Below are positions 9,251 through 17,763 of a DNA stretch of 47,882 bases, one piece after another. A model generated the notes under the pieces. That model was not told where the DNA came from and searched no databases. It was given only the letters and a program-made list of their open reading frames with translations. The DNA is taken from contig BBBF01000010.1 of assembly GCA_001315925.1 (NCBI GenBank), positions 1 through 47,882 of the forward strand. Reading direction: 5' to 3'. Each line of letters starts with the position of its first letter. Position 1 is the stretch's first letter. The translations under genes were made by a program, and so were the position numbers. This DNA is from Thermocladium modestius JCM 10088. GTDB taxonomy: Archaea > Thermoproteota > Thermoprotei > Thermoproteales > Thermocladiaceae.

Positions 9251-11152
9251 TCAGCGATTCGGGCCCCCGTAGACTAGCCCATCGAATGCGGTCTTGAATT
9301 TCTCGTACCACTCCAGCGGATCCTTGCCTGCCCAATCCTTGGCGCCGAGCTCGGAAGCCATCGTGGTAACCATATCCCTAGTCCTCTTGCTCTCCCAGAA
9401 CCTGGGGGTGGAACCGGCCTTCTGCGCGTAATCGGCGAACTCTCTGTAAACGGCCGCGGCGAACTTATCCACGTCGACATCCACGCCTACCAGGCCATAG
9501 ACCTCTTTAAGGGTGGGCTCCAGCCAGCCCCCCCTGTGGAAGCGGCAAGCGCCGGCCTCATCTATCATCAACTCCATTAACGCCCTGGAGTATACGGACT
9601 TGGCGAAATCAACTGGATCCATGAAGGTTGGATTGTAATTGGTCCAGTACCTGCCCAGCATGTATATGGGAGCCACCATTCCGGGAGCCCAGTAGTAATT
9701 TGGGGTCATGTAGTTCGAGTCGCCGAGCGGCACGTAAACCGCGTAATCCACCACTCCAGCCTCCTCGGCCGCCCTCCTAAGCCCGATAGCCCCCCCAATC
9801 CTACCCAACAGCCCGACCCCCCCCGCTCATTAATGACCTCACGCCCTCCTCCGCCAGAGACGCATTCAACTCGCTGCTGGAGACGTCATAGACCAGGGGG
9901 ATTCATGACGGGCCTACCGCTCAGCCCAGCTTCCTCCGGCTCAATTAATCCCCCCCGATCCACTGCCTCGAATGCAAGGCCCAAGTCGTAGCCGACCTCT
10001 ATGGTGTCCAGCCCGTAATTATCCACCATGTCGGCCACCTTAACCGCGCTCCCAAGCGTGAAAACGCCTATGTAGGGGGCCCACGGCATTCAGCGGCTCA
10101 TAATCTATCTTCTTGCCTCGCCACACCTTCTTACACACAACGGGGGGGCACGGTTCTCCACAGTTGTACCAACTCCTTGACTTGACGAACGCCTCCTCCT
10201 GGAACGGTTTCCAGAAGTGCTCTATGGCGGCATCCGACCACTTGCGCCGCTCCTCGAGGGGGGTAGGTAAATGGACTGGAAGTTGAACATGGGAATCAAC
10301 TCCCTGTAATGGACATAGTTAACGCCGAAGGTTCCTCCCGTTCCCAGCTGTGGATCGAATCTGTACTTGATGGTCTTCTCGTTGAGGACCTGTATGTAGG
10401 TCTTACCGAGCTTTTGAATGAATATCTTGTCTATATCGCCCATCTTGGGACCCCCCCCACCTCCGAGTCGCCGCCCAGCAGCATGGCGGCCACGTTATGT
10501 CCCCCCCTCACCAATGCGGATCCCCCCCCGCCGGCTCTGGCCGCGAAGTCCTCCGCGCCCAGCTTGTATGCCTTCTTGGCGTAATCCACCTCGTAACTGG
10601 CGATGGCTCCCATTATGGTGCTGGCCGCCCCCCCCGGCCCGGTCACTATGGGCCGTGCCTTATGTTCATAGATGAAGTCCCAGTAATTATCCAGCAGGAA
10701 CTGCTTCGCCGACTCTATGCCGGTGCGGCCCCCCCGTATCCCCCCCACAACCTATCCAAGTCAACTTCCTGGAACTCCACGCTTAACTTGCCGGCCTTGC
10801 TTCCAATCAATATCAGCGTTGGCTTGTTGAATTTACCGATGATTACCAGCCCATTCACGCCGGTTCTCATGAATCTATAGGCGGCTCCACCCATTGCGGA
10901 CACGTGGAGGGCGCCCGTCTGTGGGCTTCTGAAGACGGCCACCGCTCTGTGCACTCCTATGAAGTTCCCCCCCCAACTAGTCTGCCCCCCCAGCTCACCA
11001 GGAATGGTATTCCTGGGTCCAGCGGCTTCATCCTCCAAGTCTGGAGCCTCTTGTTCAGGTCCACCGCGGCGTCCAGGGGGACCCAGCCAATCGCCCGTCT
11101 CCTCCCACCACCTCCTCTCATCCGCCTTTATCGCGATTAATCTGTACGGCAT
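9251..11152 (-). CDS. Tungsten-type aldehyde ferredoxin oxidoreductase (frame-broken)
   Basis: AOR-family enzyme that oxidises aldehydes to acids with ferredoxin, using a bis-pyranopterin W or Mo centre and a [4Fe-4S] cluster. Visible parts: MPYRLIAIK, the SWGGNFIGVHRAVAVFRSPQ segment of domain 1, HVSAMGGAAYRFMRTGVNG, VTGPGAASTIMGAIASYEVD, GTFGVNYVHYRELIPMFNF, a Cys-rich stretch around 10110-10170 where the cluster ligands belong, GPYIGVFTLGSAVKVADMVDNY and NYGLDTIEVGYDLGLAFEA, and the C-terminal helices. About 630 residues, usual for the family. At least a dozen C6-C8 runs break or lengthen it (for example 9528, 9790, 9815, 10140, 10451, 10501, 10521, 10630, 10731, 10968, 10986). The subfamily (AOR, GAPOR, FOR or WOR) cannot be decided. 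Confidence 0.88.
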
Positions 11153-11216
11153 TCACAGCGCATTGGCTTCTTCGTTGATAAGGCTTTTTGTGTTGTTCTT
11201 GTTTTTGTTTTACCTA

Positions 11217-11244
11217 GTTATACTTAGGTTATACTGGGTTATAC
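11217..11244. repeat. Three direct GTTATAC repeats in a divergent promoter region
   Basis: GTTATAC occurs at 11217-11223, 11228-11234 and 11238-11244, that is at 11 and 10 bp spacing, one helical turn each. It lies between the divergent AOR (start 11152) and CBS-protein (start 11281) genes, suggesting a regulator site on one face of the DNA. Confidence 0.45.
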
Positions 11245-11280
11245 CGTAATGCTTATTTACACCTGAGTTTATTTACTATT

Positions 11281-11666
11281 ATGGAGCAACTCGAACTGGG
11301 GGGTCGCGGGTTATAACGTGCGGCATTAATGAGCCGCTCAGGGATGCGGCCAAGAAGATGAATGAAAACAATGTGGGCAGCGTGGTGGTGGTCGACGGCG
11401 GTAAGGTGGTGGGAATACTCACGGAGAGGGACCTGGTCAGGGCGGTGGCCAGCGGCGTTCCGCTCGACGCGCCGGTGAGCAGGATCGCATCTAGGAACTT
11501 GATAATAGCTAGGCAGGGCGAGTCCATGCTGACCGTGGGCATGAAAATGATAGAGCACCAGATCCGCCACATACCTGTGGTGGATGATGATGGGAAGGTA
11601 GTGGGGGGGGTCCTATCCATAAGGGATGTCTTGAGGCAATTGACGGCGGAATCCGCTTACCCGTAA
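11281..11666 (+). CDS. Two-CBS-domain protein
   Basis: A stand-alone Bateman module of about 128 residues. ATG at 11281; MEQLELG joins to SRVITCGINEPLRDAAKKMN when the G6 at 11298-11303 is read as G4. CBS1: NNVGSVVVVDGGKVVGILTE; CBS2: QIRHIPVVDDDGKVVGGVLS (one extra Gly at G8 near 11600), ending SIRDVLRQLTAESAYP. Such modules bind AMP/ATP or S-adenosylmethionine and regulate partners. The neighbour is the divergent AOR gene across a repeat-bearing promoter, and rpo11 lies downstream after its own TATA box. Confidence 0.85.
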
Positions 11667-11797
11667 TGCATAAAGAATAATAACTCGATGGAATTGCCCA
11701 GGCCAGTGATGAGACCTGGCATGAATGATGGATGAATTCGTTAGAGTTAGCTGAGCCCGCGTTGACAATAAGTGAGGGCCATTGGGTTCGACGCGAG

Positions 11798-11807
11798 GTT
11801 TTTAAAG
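11798..11807 (+). promoter_or_regulatory. TATA box of rpo11
   Basis: gtttttaaag, about 25 nt before the ATG at 11828, selects that start over the longer frame beginning at 11732. Confidence 0.6.
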
Positions 11808-11827
11808 CGGAAGTCAATGAGCGCCGC

Positions 11828-12121
11828 ATGCGAGTCAAGGTATTGAACGTTAAATCCAGCGATGAGTACCTGGAGGCCGTGGTGGAGGGGGGAGGATTAC
11901 ACCCTGTTCGCCCCCCATTATTGGAGTACCTGTTGCGGGAGGATGGAGTGGAGCAGGCCATGTACGACATGGATCACCCATTGATAAGGAGGGTCACGCT
12001 CAAGATAAGGACCCACGGTAAGCCGCCCATGGAGGCCCTGAACGCCGCCGTTACGTCCATGATGAATGACTTGGACTCGATTAAGGGGCAGCTAATGAAT
12101 GAGCTAGGTGGTTCCAAGTGA
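11828..12121 (+). CDS. rpo11: RNA polymerase subunit Rpo11 (RpoL)
   Basis: Small assembly subunit that pairs with Rpo3. Begins MRVKVLNVKSSDEYLEAVVE. Two compensating indels hide the core: G6 at 11887-11892 (G5 expected) and C6 at 11911-11916 (C4 expected); corrected, the stretch reads VEGEDYTLFAPLLEYLLRED, which is the expected D-x-x-TLxxxL of Rpo11. It continues YDMDHPLIRRVTLKIRTHGK and PMEALNAAVTSMMNDLDSIK. About 97 residues, full length. The stop TGA overlaps the GTG start of the next small gene, implying cotranscription. Confidence 0.9.
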   Translation: MRVKVLNVKSSDEYLEAVVEGGGLHPVRPPLLEYLLREDGVEQAMYDMDHPLIRRVTLKIRTHGKPPMEALNAAVTSMMNDLDSIKGQLMNELGGSK

Positions 12122-12316
12122 ACGTGAAGTACATCAGGCCCCCCCTTGAGGTCAAGATAGACCCAGACCCCCCCTCGGCTTGCCTGGTAATCATTAGGAG
12201 GGGGGGGAGCGAGTCAACTAAGGGCCGCAGAACGACGTGGGGCACATATTTGCTCGACGACTACTTGGAGCTGGGGGGACGACGTGGTGGTCATGCCAAG
12301 CGGATCATCCCGCTGA
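12118..12316 (+). CDS. Small protein coupled to rpo11, function unknown
   Basis: GTG at 12118-12120 overlaps the rpo11 stop. Corrected for C7 at 12139-12145 (C4), C6 at 12168-12173, G8 at 12199-12206 and G6 near 12273, the frame reads VNVKYIRPLEVKIDPDPSAC, then LVIIRRGSESTKGRRTTWGT, LLDDYLELGDDVVVMPSGSS and stops at TGA 12314-12316. That is about 65 residues with a mixed charged/beta character and the G-D-x-V strand typical of an OB or SH3-like barrel. No family recognised. Its placement between rpo11 and the peroxiredoxin is the only functional hint. Confidence 0.5.
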
Positions 12317-12374
12317 TAATCGCATTGCTCCTGGGCGCAGCGTTTTTCTTAATTGGAGCGGGGCCCCCCCTATC

Positions 12375-12827
12375 ATGAGTGTGGGAGAACAGGCTCCGGA
12401 TTTCGAGGCCGAATCGACGACGGGAAAGATAAGGCTCTCGAGCCTCAGGGGGGGAGGAGGGTGGTTCTTTACTTCTATCCAAAATCATTCACCAGCGGCT
12501 GCACCAATGAATTGAAGCGATTCGTGGAGCTATATGATGAGTTCAAGGCAAGCAATGCTGAGGTGATAGGGGGGGTTAGCGTGGACTCCCTGGACACCCA
12601 GGTCAAGTTCGCCTCCCGGTACGGCGCGCGGTTCCCCCCTGGTCTCGGATAGGGATAAGACTATATCCAAGGCATACGGCGTGTTGAGGGGGGGATCCAC
12701 TGCCCAGCGCGTCACCTTCATAATAGATGAGAATGGCACCATAATGGACAGGATAAGCGGCTTGAAGAATGCGAGCGATCATGCAGACGAGGCATTAAAA
12801 AGGATAAAGCCCGCCACGGCCCGTTGA
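12375..12827 (+). CDS. bcp: Peroxiredoxin of the Bcp/PrxQ type (frame-broken)
   Basis: Reduces hydroperoxides. MSVGEQAPDFEAESTTGKIR is followed, after a G7 plus extra bases near 12450, by RVVLYFYPKSFTSGCTNELK, where the Cys in SGCT is the peroxidatic one and the preceding Pro-Lys-Ser-Phe-Thr matches the PxxxT/SxxC signature. Then VIGVSVDSLDTQVKFASRYG, a break at C6 near 12634, SKAYGVLRG, RVTFIIDENGTIMDRISGLK and the end at TGA 12825-12827. About 148 residues, normal for Bcp. No second Cys five residues after the first is present, so a 1-Cys or external-thiol mechanism is likely. A TATA-like gtttttctta is at 12340. Confidence 0.86.
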
Positions 12828-12849
12828 GCCCGCAGCGTTGGAGAACTCC

Positions 12850-13473
12850 CTAGCGCGCAATGCCTTTGCCTCTCCTTATGGTGCTCACGTAATCCTCAAA
12901 TGAGGAGGATGCGGTGATCAACGCTGACCCGCTGCTCTCGTTCTCCCTAACCGCTCCCTTCTCCATTAATTCCTGGATCGCCCCAGGCACGTCCAGGCCG
13001 CGCAGCAATGCGTGGGTGGCTATTATCTTCTTGGCGTTCTGGGTTATGTTCATCCTGGCCATTTCCGCGTAGAGCGACGACGTGGATTTAATTATTGAGA
13101 TCACGAGGTCCAGGGGGGGGCCTTTGTCCTGAGCTTCATGCCGCTCAGCTCCGATGGGAAGCCCCTCAAGTTCAATGCGGTGGTCACCACGTCGAACGGC
13201 ACTGGATGGGGGGGGTTGAGCCATGGTGATCAACACTGATAGGTCGAGGGAACCCCCATTCCTGGCCTTCAGCGCGCCGTATATCTTGAGGGCCTCAGCC
13301 ATCATTATGTCGCCGGCCTCCCTGCCTCCCCTCACCCTCAGCTCCACCACGTTGGATTTAACATCTATGATAAGCTCGCCAACCTTTATCCTGCGAGTCA
13401 GGAGGTCCACGTAGGTTATCGCGTCCTCGCTGCTCTTGAACTTAAGCACCGCCCTCCTGCCCATTTCCCTCAC
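12850..13473 (-). CDS. DUF2067-like conserved archaeal protein
   Basis: Translationally coupled to Csl4: its start (GTG 13471-13473 or the ATG nearby, MGRRAVLKFKSSEDAITYVD) overlaps the Csl4 stop. The middle is frame-broken at C6 13206-13211 and G8 13104-13111; the true frame there reads VPFDVVTTALNLRGFPSELS. The end is helical (ATHALLRGLDVPGAIQELME, EDYVSTIRRGKGIAR). Length, gene order and the alternation of a small alpha/beta front domain with helices fit the archaeal DUF2067 family often found with exosome genes, but this is from memory of the family, not an alignment. Function unknown; an RNA-processing link is inferred from its partner. Confidence 0.6.
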   Translation of the reverse strand: MREMGRRAVLKFKSSEDAITYVDLLTRRIKVGELIIDVKSNVVELRVRGGREAGDIMMAEALKIYGALKARNGGSLDLSVLITMAQPPPSSAVRRGDHRIELEGLPIGAERHEAQDKGPPLDLVISIIKSTSSLYAEMARMNITQNAKKIIATHALLRGLDVPGAIQELMEKGAVRENESSGSALITASSSFEDYVSTIRRGKGIAR

Positions 13474-14011
13474 TCCAGGGCTACCTTCTTTCTAATATTA
13501 ACGCCGCAATTGGGGCAGTAGGCCCTGGTTCCCTTGAATTTCAAGTAAGCCCTGCACCTGGGGCACCGCGCCTCCACCACCCCCCCAAGCCCCAGCCCCC
13601 TTATGCTGAGGTGGTAGGGTGGGCCGCGCGATATTACCCTGGCCTTCACGAAATCTCCTATCCCCCCCACCGCGTCGTACACGGTATTAATTCTATTCTC
13701 CCCCCCAGCATGCGCTATGTATATGAAGCCCGTGGCATTTATCCTGGTTAGGCTCCCCCCCTATCCAGCACCGCGGCTATCCTGACGACCGCCACCTTAT
13801 CCGTTGATGAAACGACCCTGCCGTAAACCACGGCGCCCTGCTGGAGCAGCTTCAACTTTATTGGGTTGACCCGCACCTCATGCGCCTTCACGTCGTAACT
13901 GGGCACGCCTATCACGGTGGACACTATCCTTCCCCTGCAATCGAGGTCGGTGAACTCGCCCGGCACGTATTCCTCCTCCACGCCCAACTCATCGCCTGGA
14001 ACAGCTACCAT
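13470..14011 (-). CDS. csl4: Exosome RNA-binding subunit Csl4
   Basis: Cap subunit of the archaeal exosome. N-terminal strand MVAVPGDELGVEEEYVPGEF (the Csl4 N-domain with P-G-D), an S1-like OB domain (GAVVYGRVVSSTDKVAVVRI, then GFIYIAHAG and VGIGDFVKARVISRG), and a C-terminal zinc ribbon with CPRCRAYLKFKGTRAYCPNC. Breaks: C7 near 13755, C6 near 13701 and C6 near 13664, plus an added Gly at 13579. About 180 residues, full length. A TATA box (gtttttaatcg, near 14045 on this strand) supports the ATG at 14009-14011. Overlaps the DUF2067 gene downstream. Confidence 0.92.
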
Positions 14012-14089
14012 GACTCACCAACGCTAAAGCCCCCGCCTGGCTCGATTAAAAACTCTCCCTCCTCAACGGCGATGCATGGTCGAGAATGA

Positions 14090-14343
14090 CTAATCATATA
14101 ATTGTTCTGAATGACGCCTTGGCCTGGATTTAGGCTCGGGATGCCTCGCATCGCTATGCTTTGTGATGTTCTTCACTATGCATGCCATGTTTTCGTAATC
14201 AGCCTTAACTGCAGTGATGGCGTAGTGCAATTCAATGGTTTGCCATACATGGTTTAGCCCAAAGCCGCCTGGGGGGGTGGATTGATTAAATTCTCAATAT
14301 CATGCTTATCTGGACCAAGCACTCTAGTTCTGTGGGCATTCAT
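14090..14343 (-). pseudogene. N-terminal half of an SSV-type integrase, int(N), remnant
   Basis: An 84-codon frame: MNAHRTRVLGPDKHDIENLI, then after the C7 at 14271-14277 (C5 expected) GGFGLNHVWQTIELHYAITA, VKADYENMACIVKNITKHSD and an Arg/Pro tail that reads through the diverged att copy at 14114-14141. SSV-type integrases carry their att site about 65-80 codons into the gene and are cut there on integration, so a short N-terminal piece running into the far att site, on the same strand as the C-terminal piece at tRNA-Asp, is what is expected. No sequence motif alone proves it; position and orientation carry the call. Confidence 0.5.
14114..14141. repeat. Diverged copy of the tRNA-Asp 3' end (candidate attR)
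   Basis: Aligned without gaps to 15590-15617 (the 3' end of tRNA-Asp, same orientation), 21 of 28 positions agree, including CGCCT, GGCC and GGATTT blocks. It lies about 1.5 kb from the intact tRNA gene at the other end of the integrase-bearing segment. Confidence 0.5.
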
Positions 14344-14364
14344 CAACCAACTAGGTAGTCATGA

Positions 14365-14832
14365 CTAGTTTAGTTTAGGCCTCAGCCTTGCTTTCAAGCA
14401 TTTCTCAAGCTCAATCCTTAACCTATTCTTCACTCTACCCTCATTCCTCAATGTATTACATGTAACCGCATATATCTTCAATTTATCAATCCTCTCCCTT
14501 ACCAATCCCTCTACGAAATCCTCCCTGCTCTTCGGATTAAGCCCAGTCCACGCATTCTTATTCTCACAAATATCCTCTAGGTAATTCATTAGGAATCTTA
14601 CAATGCCCTCAGAGCCACCAATATGTGCTGAGCAATGCTCCTTAGTAAGCCTCCTGGCGATATCACTAGACTCACCAACATAATATGCTTCAGATTCGTC
14701 GAAGAATACGTAGATGCCAGCCTCATGGACAGCATCGACATTGCTACAATCATACACGCCAAACCTACATTCACTAATTTGAACGCCGACCTCAACGAGG
14801 CAGTCTCTAACCACCGCCTCAAAATCGGTCAT
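14365..14832 (-). CDS. GIY-YIG nuclease-domain protein
   Basis: Intact 155-residue frame with no G/C-run damage. The motif AGIYVFFDESEAYYVGESSD is a GIY-YIG core (GIY then YVG), followed by IARRLTKEH with the catalytic Arg and a His, and later helices with Glu residues (EDFVEGLVRERIDKL) where the metal-binding Glu is expected. Such domains cut DNA in homing enzymes, repair proteins and defence systems. It lies between the two halves of a split integrase, 14 bp after int(C) and about 20 bp before int(N), so it is cargo of the element. It could still be active. Confidence 0.78.
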   Translation of the reverse strand: MTDFEAVVRDCLVEVGVQISECRFGVYDCSNVDAVHEAGIYVFFDESEAYYVGESSDIARRLTKEHCSAHIGGSEGIVRFLMNYLEDICENKNAWTGLNPKSREDFVEGLVRERIDKLKIYAVTCNTLRNEGRVKNRLRIELEKCLKARLRPKLN

Positions 14833-14846
14833 AAATATGCAACATT

Positions 14847-15585
14847 TTAAGGCGTATAAGCATTAAACCAATCCGGAGATGGTGTGTTCTTGATGTACCA
14901 ACCCCCCCCTAAGCTCCTCATGCATTTGGCCCCCCCAGTAGTGCTCAATCAATATCCTGAACTTGCTGGAGGGCCCTGTATGGTGTTAACGACGCTCTCC
15001 GGCACGCCTTGACTGATCATCCATGCGGCGAAGAGCCTCCTAAGCCATAGAGCTTGAAGTCACTGCCCAGCGCGTCCCCCCTTCCCAAGGCTTAGCGCAT
15101 TTTGAAAAGTCCTCAAAATCATCCTCACCAACAATATACTTAAAGCCAGAAGGCATGATGATACCGAAGACTTGACGTAGTAGCTGGAATAGGAAGTCTC
15201 TAAAGGCAGGATAACCCCCCCGAGCCTTCAAAACGACCTTAATGGCATCATAGAGAGCGGCACCGATGGAGGCACCATCAGCGAGCTTAGCATGCTCATC
15301 AATGTTTAGATACTTGAGGCAAGCCTTAATTCATCGGTGACGGGAGTCTCATCAGTCCTAGCCTTGTAAATGAATGCGGTTGAAGCCCAAGTCACTAGGC
15401 TTAACACCATTAGAAGGCACGCGTCCAGGAATCCCCCCCTTCCTAACCCCCCCCAGCTCATCCAAGTCAACAAGGTTAGGATCCGCTAATAAGAGCCCTG
15501 AATGGGGGGTTAACAGACTACTCAGCGTCGATGCATTGGCATATTCAAGTTCAATTCCAAAATCGAAAATAGCGTGTAAATCCAA
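14847..15585 (-). pseudogene. C-terminal part of an SSV-type tyrosine integrase, int(C)
   Basis: Frame pieces starting at the tRNA-Asp 3' end: LDLHAIFDFGIELEYANAST, SGLLLADPNLVDLDELGVRK, then YKARTDETPVTDELRLA, LKYLNIDEHAKLADGASIGA, AFRDFLFQLLRQVFGIIMPS, and the diagnostic end LYGLRRLFAAWMISQGVPES-VVNTIQG and ILIEHYWG, which matches the box with the second Arg and the catalytic Tyr of crenarchaeal virus and plasmid integrases. It ends WFNAYTP, TAA 14847-14849. Besides C/G runs (15204, 15437, 15448, 15077, 14935, 14904) there are indels not at such runs (near 15368 and 15330), and no clear first catalytic Arg box, so it is probably dead. Confidence 0.7.
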
Positions 15586-15588
15586 CCT

Positions 15589-15666
15589 TGGCGCCTCGGC
15601 CGGGATTTGAACCCGGGTTTCGGGCTCGACAGGCCCGCATCCTAGACCAGGCTGAACGACCGAGGC
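15589..15666 (-). tRNA. tRNA-Asp (GTC)
   Basis: Reverse strand folds as a cloverleaf: acceptor GCCTCGG/CCGAGGC, D arm with TTCAGCCTGGTCTAGGA, anticodon loop CTGTCGA (anticodon GTC) on a GGGCC/GAGCCC-type stem, T arm CCGGG-TTCAAAT-CCCGG, discriminator G and encoded CCA. No intron and no expanded G/C run. A TATA-like aaaagcttaaaac sits upstream, overlapping the end of the dephospho-CoA kinase gene. Its 3' end is the attachment site of the fossil element. Confidence 0.95.
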
Positions 15667-15692
15667 TCGATGTGATCTTGATCTACGACGTT

Positions 15693-16247
15693 TTAAGCTT
15701 TTCCCTTGCCGCTGCCCCCCCGAGGGCTCGGCTCCATGAGTGCCAGCAGCTTAAGCATTAGCAGTTTATACGCCGGCACGACTGGCACCAGAACCAAGTA
15801 GCCGGTGTACAGCCCATACATTACCGCGCTGCCAACGGGGGGGGATTCCAGCACGGCTGGTATGGCCAGTAAGTCCTCCTCCCCCGTTCACCCAAATCAC
15901 GCTTCTCCTACCCCTCACTGCTTCCTCCACCGCATTCCTTACAGCTATGAACGATTCCGAAATCAGTGTGGCGGGGGGGGATTATCTATAACCGTGCCAG
16001 TCCGCTCAGCCTCGCCGATCCCGTATCTCCTGGTCCTTCCATCAATTATAGCCACATCCGGCTCCCTCCAATACCTCCTCACGTTGCTCGTGACGACGTC
16101 GCCCACAGTTATTAGCAACTGCAATCCCAAGTCCTCCGCCGCCGCCTTGGCGTGGTGCACTGATGCCGGTGGCTCCCGGGGGGGTATCGATACGGCAAAC
16201 GGCACCGCCATTAACCGCCGCAGAGAGTCGCTGGTCAGCCTATACAC
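15693..16247 (-). CDS. GTP-dependent dephospho-CoA kinase (DUF359 family)
   Basis: Last step of archaeal CoA synthesis. Diagnostic stretches: LLITVGDVVTSNVRRYWREP (GDVVT motif) and PDVAIIDGRTRRYGIGE, with a final AIPAVLESPPVGSAVMYGLY. GTG at 16245-16247 (VYRLTSDSLRRLMAVPFAVS) gives about 185 residues, the family length; the frame is open to a TTG at 16305-16307, which would add 20 residues. Breaks at G7 16178-16184, G8 15973-15980 (joining DNPPATLISESFIAVRNAVE) and G8 15837-15844. Ends at TAA 15693-15695, whose bases lie in the tRNA-Asp promoter. Confidence 0.85.
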
Positions 16248-16335
16248 GCCGGGCGAGCTGATTTTCTTTATTAATGCATTGCTATTTAGAGGCAAAGCAA
16301 AAATCAATTAAATTGGCGGGGGGGGTGTTTCCCGC

Positions 16336-16755
16336 ATGGGAGATCAGGACGCGTTGTTGAAGGCATTAAATATACTGGCCAGGCTAGACGAGCTGGGATT
16401 GCTGGACGCAATTAATGAAGCATTAACCGATGAGGGACTGCAACGCCTCGCCTCCGCTGGGGGGGTCGGCCTAATGGAGGTTATCGCCAAATTATTGGAC
16501 GCAGCCAAGGAGGTGGACTGGAGCGCGTTGATCGCCATTGCGTCATCCATTGATGAGAGGAAGGCAAACGCGCTGCTGCGTCTCCTGGACGCCGTGGGCC
16601 AGGTAGATATGGAGAGGCTGCGGCTGGCAGCATCGTTGATGAGGAGCGACGTGGGCAGCGTATCGCTGGCAAGGCTGTTGAGCGCGATCAACGACGAGGA
16701 GACGCGGCGCGTCATCTATAAATTGCTCCTGGCCGTGAGGATCTTGGCTGAATAG
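16336..16755 (+). CDS. All-helical protein, DUF1641-like, function unknown
   Basis: 139 residues from ATG 16336 with no net frame loss (one extra Gly pair at G6-7 near 16458). It is made of repeated amphipathic helices: LLKALNILARLDELGLLDAI, GLMEVIAKLLDAAKEVDWSA, LIAIASSIDERKANALLRLL, ETRRVIYKLLLAVRILAE. Leu/Ala-rich, no Cys, no transmembrane helix. The pattern of paired helices with GLLD resembles DUF1641 proteins; this is a tentative resemblance. It is divergent from the dephospho-CoA kinase and convergent with the aldo/keto reductase. Confidence 0.5.
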   Translation: MGDQDALLKALNILARLDELGLLDAINEALTDEGLQRLASAGGVGLMEVIAKLLDAAKEVDWSALIAIASSIDERKANALLRLLDAVGQVDMERLRLAASLMRSDVGSVSLARLLSAINDEETRRVIYKLLLAVRILAE

Positions 16756-16779
16756 GCGGGGTTCCTGAACGCGTTGAGC

Positions 16780-17654
16780 TCAATGTTGCTCCTTTGATTG
16801 CCACTCAATTGTGTATAGTTGCTCCAGCTTCTTTACGTCGTCATCGTCCAGCCTCCACCCAACCGCCCCCCCATGTTCTCCCTCAAGTGCTCTATCTTCG
16901 CTGCCTTGGGTATGGCCACCACGTTGGGCTTGCTTATCACCCAGTTAAGCAGCACTTGCGCCGGCGTCTTGTTGTACTTGCTTCCCACCTCCTCCAGCAG
17001 CTTATGCTCTCTGCTGCCTGGTCTCAATATGGACCCCCCCGTCCCAAGGGGGGCTGTACGCTATTATGGTTATGCCCTCCCTCTCGGCGTAGGGGATTAA
17101 GTCCTTCTCCACGTCCCTGTCCAGCAGATTATAGCGTACCTCATCCGCCACCACTCCGTACTTAGAGACGGAGCGCCGCGCCTCCTCCAGCTCCACGACG
17201 TCGAAGTTACTCACGCCTATGTACTTTATCACTCCCTCGTCGACGAGCTCCTCCATTGCTTGCATGGTTTCCTTTATCGGCACATCCCTGCCGGCCAGTG
17301 ATCATGTATAGATCTATGTAGGTGCCCAATCTATCTGAGCTGGCCTTGGCTGACTTCAACACGTCGTCGTGGCGGGCATGGGTGGGCCATACCTTGCTTA
17401 TTATGAACAATTCATTCCTGGGCAATCCCTTTATGGCCTCCCCCCCTATTATTCTCTCTGAGCATCCTCCTCCATACATCTCCGCCGTATCTATCATTGT
17501 GTAGCCCATTCCTATGGCCTCTCGGATCAGCTTTATCATGACGTCCATGTTGGAGCAGTCGGGTATCCAGAAGCCGCCTCCCATGCCCCCCCCAAGTGCC
17601 CAGCCCAATGACCGGAATCTTTATTCCAGTTTTATCGAGTTCTTTGAATTCCAT
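16780..17654 (-). CDS. Aldo/keto reductase (frame-broken)
   Basis: NADPH-dependent (beta/alpha)8 reductase. MEFKELDKTGIKIPVIGLGT is the family start. Catalytic residues: Asp and Tyr in MIDTAEMYGGG, Lys in IISKVWPTH, and the His of IHWP, which becomes visible when one C is restored in gatcactgg near 17300 (a lost base). Then ELVDEGVIKYIGVSNFDVVE, EGITIIAYSPLGRG (broken by C6-C7 at 17035-17055), and TPAQVLLNWVISKPNVVAIP with the cofactor-binding IPKAAKIEHLREN. Ends KKLEQLYTIEWQSKEQH, TGA 16780-16782. About 280 residues. Substrate unknown. Further break at C7 17585-17592. Confidence 0.88.
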
Positions 17655-17763
17655 AATTAGCTATTATCGAGCGGATAAAAATACTTTGCTCATAACCTCC
17701 GCTTTTTCGGTTGAGGACATTATTCCGTTTTGTCTTTCATTGACTACTTCATCGTGAAAGATA

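Larger units (their letters stand above)
14114..15617. mobile_element. Fossil integrated element at tRNA-Asp
   Basis: A 1.5-kb segment bounded by the intact tRNA-Asp gene and a 28-bp diverged repeat of its 3' end. All three reading frames inside run on the minus strand in the order integrase C-half, GIY-YIG nuclease, integrase N-half. This is the geometry left by SSV-type integration, reduced to a minimum. The base composition is visibly more AT-rich and poorer in GGN glycine codons than the flanking genes. Confidence 0.6.

Noticed and set aside
11509..11970. 153-codon minus-strand frame over the CBS protein and rpo11
   Set aside because: Antisense to two well-supported genes, with Ser/Pro-rich random composition.
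16794..17165. Plus-strand frame opposite the aldo/keto reductase
   Set aside because: Low-complexity Pro/Leu composition; the minus strand has the conserved reductase end.
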